Source of the DNA: Phycisphaerae bacterium
GTDB lineage: Bacteria > Planctomycetota > Phycisphaerae > UBA1845
Direction: 5' to 3'
DNA: 59,035 nucleotides
NCBI GenBank assembly: GCA_022072505.1
Contig: JAJVHU010000047.1
Span: 1 to 59,035, forward strand
Shown piece after piece: positions 53,991-59,035 of this stretch. The translations under genes and the position numbers were made by a program. The notes beneath the pieces were generated by a model. It was not told where the DNA came from and searched no databases. It saw only the letters and a list, made by a program, of their open reading frames with translations. The stretch's first letter is position 1; every line of letters begins with the position of its first letter.

Positions 53991-55127
53991 ATGTCTGTTA
54001 CGGAGATTGTGCCAGGTCTTGAAGGGGTTCCGATTGCGGCCTCGGCGATCAGCCGCGTGGACGGTCAGAACTCGCTTCTCGAGTACCGCGGACTGAGCAT
54101 CGAAACCCTCGCCGAGCACAGCACGTTCGAGGAGGCGAACTTCCTGCTCCTTTACGGGAAGCTCCCGACCCGACGCGAACTCGACGATTTCATCCGGGAC
54201 GGAGCGCGACACCGACGACTGAAGTATCGCGTGATCGACTTGCTCAAGTGCCTGCCCGAACACGGGCATCCGATGGAGGCGCTGCAGGCCGCTGTCCCCG
54301 CGATCGGCATGTTCTATCCCGAGCGCTACCACCCCGGCGCGGAGCAGAAGCGTCTCTCCTGTCTGCGGCTGATTGAGAAGCTCCCCGTCGTCGTCGCCAG
54401 CTTTCACCGCCTGCGCACCGGCGACGACAACCTCATCCCCCGTCCCGATCTGAACATCGCCGGAAACTTCCTGTATATGCTGCGCGGCGAGGAACCTGAC
54501 CCGGTGCGCACGCGCATCCTCGACGTGTGCCTGATCCTTCACGCCGAGCACACGATGAACGCCTCCACCTTCGCCGGACGCGTCGTCGCCTCGACGCTGG
54601 CCCATCCCTACTGCGTCGTCAGCTCGGCGCTCGGCGCCCTGTCCGGACCCCTTCACGGCGGCGCCAACGAGCAGGTGCTCACGATGCTCGAGCGGATCGG
54701 GTCGCCGGCCAACGCCCGCGCGGAAATCCGCAGGATGGTCGAGGCGAAAGAGAAAATCATGGGCTTCGGCCACCGGGTGTACAAAACGATCGACCCGCGG
54801 GCCAAGATTCTCAAGAAATACGCCGAGCAGCTTTGCCGCCGCAGCGGGAGCCGTCTGTTTGACATCGCCGTCGCCGTGGAAGAAGCCGCCTCCGAAGTCC
54901 TCTCCGACCGCGGCATCTGCCCCAACGTCGATTTCTACTCCGGACTGGTGTACGCGGAACTCGGCATCCCCCGCGACTGTTTCACCTCCGTCTTCGCGAT
55001 GGCCCGCGTGACCGGGTGGCTGGCGCACTGGATCGAGCAGCTCGAAGACAACCGGATCTTCCGCCCCACCCAGAAGTACGTCGGACGCAGCGGTGAACCC
55101 TACGTGCCGATCGAACGCCGCGCTTGA
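53991..55127 (+). CDS. gltA: Citrate synthase
   Basis: Protein of 378 residues that condenses acetyl-CoA and oxaloacetate, the first step of the citric acid cycle. The catalytic triad is visible: His222 in GPLHGGANEQ, His261 in GFGHRVYKTIDPR and Asp314 in PNVDFYSG. LILHAEHTMNASTF holds the oxaloacetate-site His187. The short length and lack of the N-terminal extension place it with the dimeric Gram-positive/thermophile type rather than the hexameric enteric enzyme. A long palindrome (55157-55210) follows 29 bases after the stop. Confidence 0.95.
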   Translation: MSVTEIVPGLEGVPIAASAISRVDGQNSLLEYRGLSIETLAEHSTFEEANFLLLYGKLPTRRELDDFIRDGARHRRLKYRVIDLLKCLPEHGHPMEALQAAVPAIGMFYPERYHPGAEQKRLSCLRLIEKLPVVVASFHRLRTGDDNLIPRPDLNIAGNFLYMLRGEEPDPVRTRILDVCLILHAEHTMNASTFAGRVVASTLAHPYCVVSSALGALSGPLHGGANEQVLTMLERIGSPANARAEIRRMVEAKEKIMGFGHRVYKTIDPRAKILKKYAEQLCRRSGSRLFDIAVAVEEAASEVLSDRGICPNVDFYSGLVYAELGIPRDCFTSVFAMARVTGWLAHWIEQLEDNRIFRPTQKYVGRSGEPYVPIERRA

Positions 55128-55156
55128 TCTGAGCAGAACCGCGGAATCCTTGACCC

Positions 55157-55210
55157 GAGCCGCGGGCTTTAGCCCGCGCGAAGCCTCGCGCGGGCTAAAG
55201 CCCACGGCTC
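55157..55210. repeat. Full palindrome D after citrate synthase
   Basis: GAGCCGCGGGCTTTAGCCCG continues CGCGA, then a short AAGCC turn, then TCGCG and CGGGCTAAAGCCCACGGCTC. The arms match over about 24 bases with one mismatch. There is no T-run, so it is a repeat-type hairpin that may end or protect the citrate synthase mRNA. Confidence 0.85.
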
Positions 55211-55374
55211 AGCGCGGGTCATTCATGCTGTGTTCCTGACTTAGACGCCGCGGTTGATCGACGCTCGACCCATCCTTGTGTCCCCGTAGCGCGCCGCCGT
55301 AAGATGCTCCGCGCCGGTCGATCGGCGCGGGGAGCCGCGCCCGAACCGCGCAAGACCCCGAGAGTCGCGGCGAC

Positions 55375-56097
55375 ATGCAGCAGGTCAAATACAGGCGCGT
55401 CCTTCTGAAGATCAGCGGCGAAGGCCTCTGCCGCTCCGGCGGGTTCGGCATCGACGGGGAAGTGCTCGGAAGGATGGCCGGCGAGATCAAGCTCGTCGCC
55501 GACCTCGGCATCCAGCTTTGCATCGTCGTCGGCGGCGGCAACATCATCCGCGGCAGCAGCCTGGCGAAGGACTCCCCGATCGAGGAGGTCACCGGGCATT
55601 ACATGGGCATGCTCGCCACCGTGATCAACGCCCTCGCGATTCAGGACACCCTCGAATCCTTCGGACTCGTCACGCGCGTGCAAAGCGCCGTCGCCGTCGA
55701 CCGCGTCTGCGAACCTTTCACGCGGCGACGCGCCCTGCGCCACCTCGAGAAGGGCCGCGTCGTCATCTTCGCCGGAGGAACCGGAAACCCCTTCGTCACG
55801 ACCGACAGCGGCGGAGCGCTCCGCGCCAGCGAGATGCAGGCCGACGTGCTCCTCAAAGCCACCAAGGTCGACGGCGTCTACACCGCCGACCCGATGAAAG
55901 ACCCGACGGCGCGGAAGATCGACCGCCTCACTTACCGCGAGGTCATCGACAAACGCCTCGCCGTGATGGACGTCGCCGCCGTCGAACTGTGCCGACAGAA
56001 CCGCGTCCCCATCATCGTCTTTAATCTGTATACCCCCGGAAACATGCGCGCCGTCTGCGAGGGCGGCGCCATCGGAACGACGATCGACGGAGACTGA
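55375..56097 (+). CDS. pyrH: UMP kinase
   Basis: Amino-acid-kinase-fold protein of 240 residues that phosphorylates UMP. YRRVLLKISGEGL is the ATP-phosphate loop, IVVGGGNIIRG and GTGNPFVTTDSGGALRASEM the UMP and ATP sites, and ATKVDGVYTADPMKDPTARK the family segment. The protein has the standard bacterial length and ends GTTIDGD. The usual neighbour frr is not downstream. A copy of element A with perfect 11-base inverted ends follows 18 bases after the stop. Confidence 0.95.
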   Translation: MQQVKYRRVLLKISGEGLCRSGGFGIDGEVLGRMAGEIKLVADLGIQLCIVVGGGNIIRGSSLAKDSPIEEVTGHYMGMLATVINALAIQDTLESFGLVTRVQSAVAVDRVCEPFTRRRALRHLEKGRVVIFAGGTGNPFVTTDSGGALRASEMQADVLLKATKVDGVYTADPMKDPTARKIDRLTYREVIDKRLAVMDVAAVELCRQNRVPIIVFNLYTPGNMRAVCEGGAIGTTIDGD

Positions 56098-56115
56098 CAA
56101 GGATCGGAGCGCATG

Positions 56116-56175
56116 ACGTTGAACCGAGCCGCGATCGTAAGGGAGCGCTGATGAACCCCGACGGCGGTTCAACGT
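56116..56175 (+). repeat. Element A with perfect terminal inverted repeats
   Basis: ACGTTGAACCG (56116-56126) and CGGTTCAACGT (56165-56175) are exact inverted repeats around AGCCGCGATCGTAAGG, then GAGCGCTGATGAACCCCGAC. The core is diverged but keeps the spacing of element A. Confidence 0.8.
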
Positions 56176-56268
56176 CGTGCGGGCGGTGATACGCATAAAA
56201 AACAAGTAGCGGACGGACCCGGCGGACGGGATCGGAGGGCGATCCCGGGTCCGAAGGAGGCAGACACG

Positions 56269-56949
56269 ATGGCGCGAATCCTGGTGGCCGAGGATCAGAC
56301 CGACATGGCGATGGGGCTGCGGGACAACCTTCAGTTCGAGGGCTTTGAGGTGATCGAGGCCGCCGACGGCGACCTCGCTCTCAAAAAGGCGCTGGCCGAC
56401 CGCCCGGACCTCATCCTCCTCGACGTCATGATGCCCAGGATGGAGGGGTTGGAGGTCTGCCGCCGCGTGCGCGAGGCGGGCTTCACCATCCCCATCATCA
56501 TGCTTACCGCAAAAAGCCAGGAGATCGACGTCATCAAGGGCTTCGAGGTCGGCGCGGACGACTACGTCACCAAGCCCTTCAGCATGAGGGAACTCCTCGC
56601 TCGCATCCGCGCCGCTCTCCGACGCAGCGGCGTCGCCCCGCACCTCTCGCGCGTCGTCCGCATCGGACAGGCCAACGTCGATCTCGTCACCGGAAAGGTC
56701 GAACGCGGCAAGGAAGTCTTCAGGATGGGGCACTTCGAGATCGAAATCCTCAAGATGCTCCTCGACAAGGCCGAGCAGCCCGTCGAGCGCAATCACATTC
56801 TCGCCCAGATCTGGGGCCTCGACCCCTACCCCACCAACCGCACCGTCGACAACCACATCGTCAGTCTCCGCCGCAAGATCGAGGAGGACGCGAAAAACCC
56901 GAAGCACATCGTCACCGTCCACAGCATCGGGTACAAATTCGTCCCCTGA
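56269..56949 (+). CDS. OmpR/PhoB-type response regulator
   Basis: Protein of 226 residues. The receiver (1-120) has acidic residues Glu8-Asp9, phospho-acceptor Asp52 in LILLDVMMPRMEG and Lys102 in YVTKPF. The C-terminal winged helix (about 135-226) reads VDLVTGKVERGKEVFRMGHFEIEILKMLL and RTVDNHIVSLRRKIEEDAKNP with HIVTVHSIGYKF, the DNA-recognition and wing region. It should bind direct repeats upstream of its targets after phosphorylation. A strong GGAGG precedes the ATG at 56269. No partner histidine kinase follows; the next 2 kb is repeats. Confidence 0.93.
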   Translation: MARILVAEDQTDMAMGLRDNLQFEGFEVIEAADGDLALKKALADRPDLILLDVMMPRMEGLEVCRRVREAGFTIPIIMLTAKSQEIDVIKGFEVGADDYVTKPFSMRELLARIRAALRRSGVAPHLSRVVRIGQANVDLVTGKVERGKEVFRMGHFEIEILKMLLDKAEQPVERNHILAQIWGLDPYPTNRTVDNHIVSLRRKIEEDAKNPKHIVTVHSIGYKFVP

Positions 56950-56978
56950 ATCCTTATTCACGAATGCGCAACACCCTC

Positions 56979-57005
56979 CGAGCCGCGCGGCTTCAGCCCG
57001 CGCGA
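56979..57005. repeat. Half copy of palindrome D
   Basis: CGAGCCGCGCGGCTTCAGCC then CGCGCGA, about 30 bases after the regulator stop, nearly identical to the half copy at 9473. Confidence 0.6.
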
Positions 57006-57183
57006 ACGCTCGTCCCGTCGCGCGCCGCGAAATCGAGAATGACGATTCCTGAATCTCCATCCGACCCCGGCGCACCCCGCTTCACCTGACTTCGATGTAC
57101 CCCGCTTCGCCTGACTCCGGTGCAACACGCTTCGCCTGACCTCGGTCAACACGCTTTGCCGACAGCCCCGCAGGATCGTCGGG

Positions 57184-57935
57184 CGCATTCGCCTCAATCC
57201 CGACGAATCCGCGCCAACGTCCGAAGAACACGCGCGAAGGTCCGTTGTTGTGTTTCAATCCCGAAGGAGGCGCAGGATTCTCGGATGCGTTGGTCTCAAT
57301 CCCGAAGGGATTGCGGCCTCCAGCCCAAGGTTGGTCGCCGAAGGCGGCCTACCTTGGGTTCGCGACAATCCGCGCCTCGACCAACCCCAACGGGGTTGCA
57401 GCGGGTTGAAGGGGTTGCGATGGGTTGAAACGGTTGCGCCGGGTCGAAGGAGTTGCGCCAGATGAAACGGTTGCGGCGGGTTGAACGGGTTGCGATGGGT
57501 TGGAAGAGTTGCACCGGGTCGAACGGGTTGCGCCGAGTTGAACGGGTTGCGCCAGATGAAACGGTTGCGCCGCGTGGTGCAACCCCTTCGGGGTTGGGCG
57601 CGCTTGTCTTCGTCTTCCGTGGGCTGCGCCCACGGCTATTCATGTTGATCCCCTTCGGGGATCGGCGTCGTAATCCCCGGCGGTCAGACGTCATATTCTC
57701 CGGCGGTTGGCGTCGTATTCCCCGAAGGGGAATTACGTGGATAGCCGTGGGTGAAACCCACGGTGGCGTGCGGGATCCAAACGCGACCCCGGAGGGGTCG
57801 AACCAACCTGGGTGGATCGCGCGGTGCAACCCCTACCTTCTTGACAATTGTCACATCGCTGGGGTTGAGGATCGAGCGGTTCCGGTTTCCCAGGGTAGGT
57901 CGCCTGCGGCGACCTACCCTGGGCTGGAGGCCGCA
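57184..57935. repeat. Mosaic of short palindromes and a 19-bp array
   Basis: This stretch has no supported gene. It includes the F palindrome (57324-57358, CCCAAGGTTGGTCGCC-GAA-GGCGGCCTACCTTGGG), AACCCCAACGGGGTT, the 19-base array (57394-57580), and small hairpins of the type ACCCCTTCGGGGT, ATCCCCTTCGGGGAT and ATTCCCCGAAGGGGAAT (57585-57733). A second F palindrome (57889-57923, CCCAGGGTAGGTCGCC-TGC-GGCGACCTACCCTGGG) has perfect 16-base arms. The open frames here are repeat translations. Confidence 0.8.
57394..57580. repeat. Ten-unit 18/19-bp tandem array
   Basis: Units such as GGTTGCGATGGGTTGAAAC, GGTTGCGCCGGGTCGAAGG, GGTTGCGGCGGGTTGAACG and the 18-base form GGTTGCGCCAGATGAAAC follow each other without spacers. 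The 18-base form recurs at units 4 and 9, hinting at a higher-order five-unit duplication. Confidence 0.85.
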
Positions 57936-58615
57936 ACCCCGTTGGGGTCGAAGAAACGCGACGCGCCGTGCCGGCTTCGAGGCGGGCCGAGGAATGTTGC
58001 GCGCCGTGCTGCCTTTGAGGCGGGTCGAGGATCGTCGCGCGCCGCGGCGCACCGGAGTCAAGTGGGGACTCAGAAGAACGCTTCCTTACGGGCGCGGCTC
58101 GGTTAAGTTCGCGGCAACCCCGACGACGCGACCCCGTTGGGGTCGAGAAACGCCGCGCGCCGCCTTTGAGGTGGGTCGAGAAACGCCGTGCGCCGTGCTG
58201 CCTTTGAGGTGGGTCGAGGAGCGTCGCGCGCCGCGGCGCACCGGAGTCCAGTGGGGACTCAGAAGAACGCTTCCTTACGGGCGCGGCTCGGTTATGTTCG
58301 CGGCATCCCGACACTGCGACCCCGTTGGGGTCGAGAAACGCCGCGCGCCGCGCCGCCTTTGAGGTGGGTCGAGAAACGCCGTGCGCCGTGCTGCCTTTGA
58401 GGCGGGTCGAGGATCGTCGCGCGCCGCGGCGCACCGGAGTCAAGTGGGGACTCAGAAGAACGCTTCCTTACGGGCGCGGCTCGGTTATGTTTGCGGCAAC
58501 CCCGACCCCGTTGGGGTCGAGAAACGCCGCGCGCCGTGCCGGCTTTGAGGTGGGTCGAGGAACGCCGCGCGCCGCGGCGCACCGGAGTCAGGTGGGGACT
58601 CAGGTTCCCACTCTG
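57936..58615. repeat. Tandem array of about 190-bp units (family C) with reversed element A cores
   Basis: GTTGGGGTCGA marks unit starts at 57941, 58136, 58324 and 58510, spacings 195, 188 and 186; the fourth unit is truncated. Each unit has two or three submotifs ending GAGGTGGGTCGAG or GAGGCGGGTCGAG, then GCGCACCGGAGTC, GTGGGGACTCAGAAGAACGC, and the element A core in reverse orientation (TTCCTTACGGGCGCGGCTCG then GTTA). Three reverse cores are at about 58077, 58265 and 58457. Confidence 0.9.
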
Positions 58616-58910
58616 TCCTGTCCCAAGGTCGAGCTAGCCGGCAACCGGTCATTCGGGGGACGGGGCGCCTGTCGCTTTCCGCGCATCCCTGACAGGTCGC
58701 CTTCCGGCCCCCGGCAACAGGAAATTTTTCCCCTCAGTGCCTACCCCCAGGCACTAACCGGCCCGATGCCCGCAGATCATCATTGAATTTCCGGGGTGGA
58801 TTCCCGATGTTGATGGCAGATGGCGGCGGGGATGACCTCCATCGGCGACCCGGAGCCTCCTCGCCGCCAATTCCCCCCAAGGCCCATGTCGGCAGCCTAA
58901 CCCGCTACTG
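58616..58910. other. Unassigned stretch before the IS630-type gene
   Basis: About 300 bases with no supported gene. The one clear structure is the hairpin AGTGCCT-ACCCCC-AGGCACT (58736-58755). The motif GTCCTGTCCCAAGGTCGAGC follows the array end. Confidence 0.4.
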
Positions 58911-59035
58911 TACTGTTTCATAAAGAATGCATCTTATAAACGCTTGGCGTGTATACCTCTTTGAAGGGAGGATACGCATCATGCGGGTAGCGGTTGTGAT
59001 TACGCTGAGTGCGGAGGAGCGGAGCGTGTTGGGCC
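58911..59035 (+). mobile_element. Left end of an IS630-type insertion sequence (partial)
   Basis: From about 58911 the composition becomes A+T-richer (TACTGTTTCATAAAGAATGC, then ATCTTATAAACG), followed by a transposase start at 58981. The outer boundary is a guess because the right end is outside the window; TA at the edge would fit the TA target of IS630 elements. Confidence 0.4.
58981..59035 (+). CDS. IS630-family transposase, first 18 codons
   Basis: The ATG at 58981 is preceded by GAAGGGAGGATACGCATC, a strong ribosome site. The visible peptide MRVAVVITLSAEERSVLG matches the usual beginning of IS630-type transposases (MRVA, then I-x-L-S/T-x-E-E-R-x-x-L). The DDE catalytic part lies beyond the window edge, so activity cannot be judged. 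Confidence 0.65.
   Translation, partial: MRVAVVITLSAEERSVLG

Noticed and set aside
57453..58443. Long frames (about 200-236 codons) on both strands in the 57.4-58.4 kb region
   Set aside because: They are translations of the 19-bp and about 190-bp repeats; the peptide repeats change frame with repeat length and lack a ribosome site.
57394..58615. CRISPR array
   Set aside because: The units are contiguous or about 190 bp long, without unique spacers of constant length, and no cas gene is nearby.

Overview
This window is high in G+C, densely coded and mostly on the minus strand. It looks like chromosomal DNA of a planctomycete, possibly Phycisphaerae-like; that is inference, as no marker phylogeny was run. 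The indicators are a Ser/Thr kinase fused to a WD40 propeller, a secreted PQQ-type propeller opening with a DWPNFRGP motif, a Tat-exported Gfo/Idh/MocA oxidoreductase, a prepilin-like C-terminus fused to a large exported protein, and many short palindromic intergenic repeats whose chance translations (RTLPYGRGS, VGRRRRPTLG and similar) are typical of planctomycete genomes.

Layout. 0-10 kb: the tail of a transposase-like ORF, HutF (histidine degradation), an ATP-grasp ligase, an SPFH/GYF protein, the kinase-WD40 receptor and a MATE exporter. 10-21 kb: Gfo/Idh oxidoreductase, rplM-rpsI, PQQ propeller, a secreted hypothetical plus alkaline phosphatase, a DinG-like helicase, a DUF3105 lipoprotein and galactokinase. 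21-31 kb: a GNAT acetyltransferase, a repeat island, a 59-residue acidic secreted protein, a GH29 fucosidase, a prepilin-tailed protein, asparagine synthetase and a TPR lipoprotein. 31-43 kb: a VOC protein with a basic tail, secreted hypotheticals, tRNA-Sec, TruD, a lipoprotein pair, pnp-rpsO, and a compact operon of a solute-binding lipoprotein, a lone Clp N-domain protein, a SAP-like membrane protein and a small membrane protein. 43-54 kb: a large S8 protease, a squalene-cyclase-fold exported protein, a GAF/response-regulator protein, a GT4/LPS-kinase/membrane-protein operon and archease. 54-59 kb: citrate synthase, UMP kinase, an OmpR-type regulator, about 2 kb of repeat mosaic, and the first codons of an IS630-type transposase.

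Housekeeping genes (rplM-rpsI, pnp-rpsO, pyrH, gltA, truD) are interleaved with exported and envelope functions. The most unusual layer is the intergenic one. At least four families of palindromic repeats sit mainly just 3' of genes. One has terminal inverted repeats, supplies the stop codons of two genes, has apparently been absorbed into the 5' end of galK, and has been amplified in a tandem array beside the IS630-type gene. No complete new defence or metabolic system was recognised. The best candidates for undescribed biology are this repeat family and the Clp-N/SAP-like/solute-binding operon.
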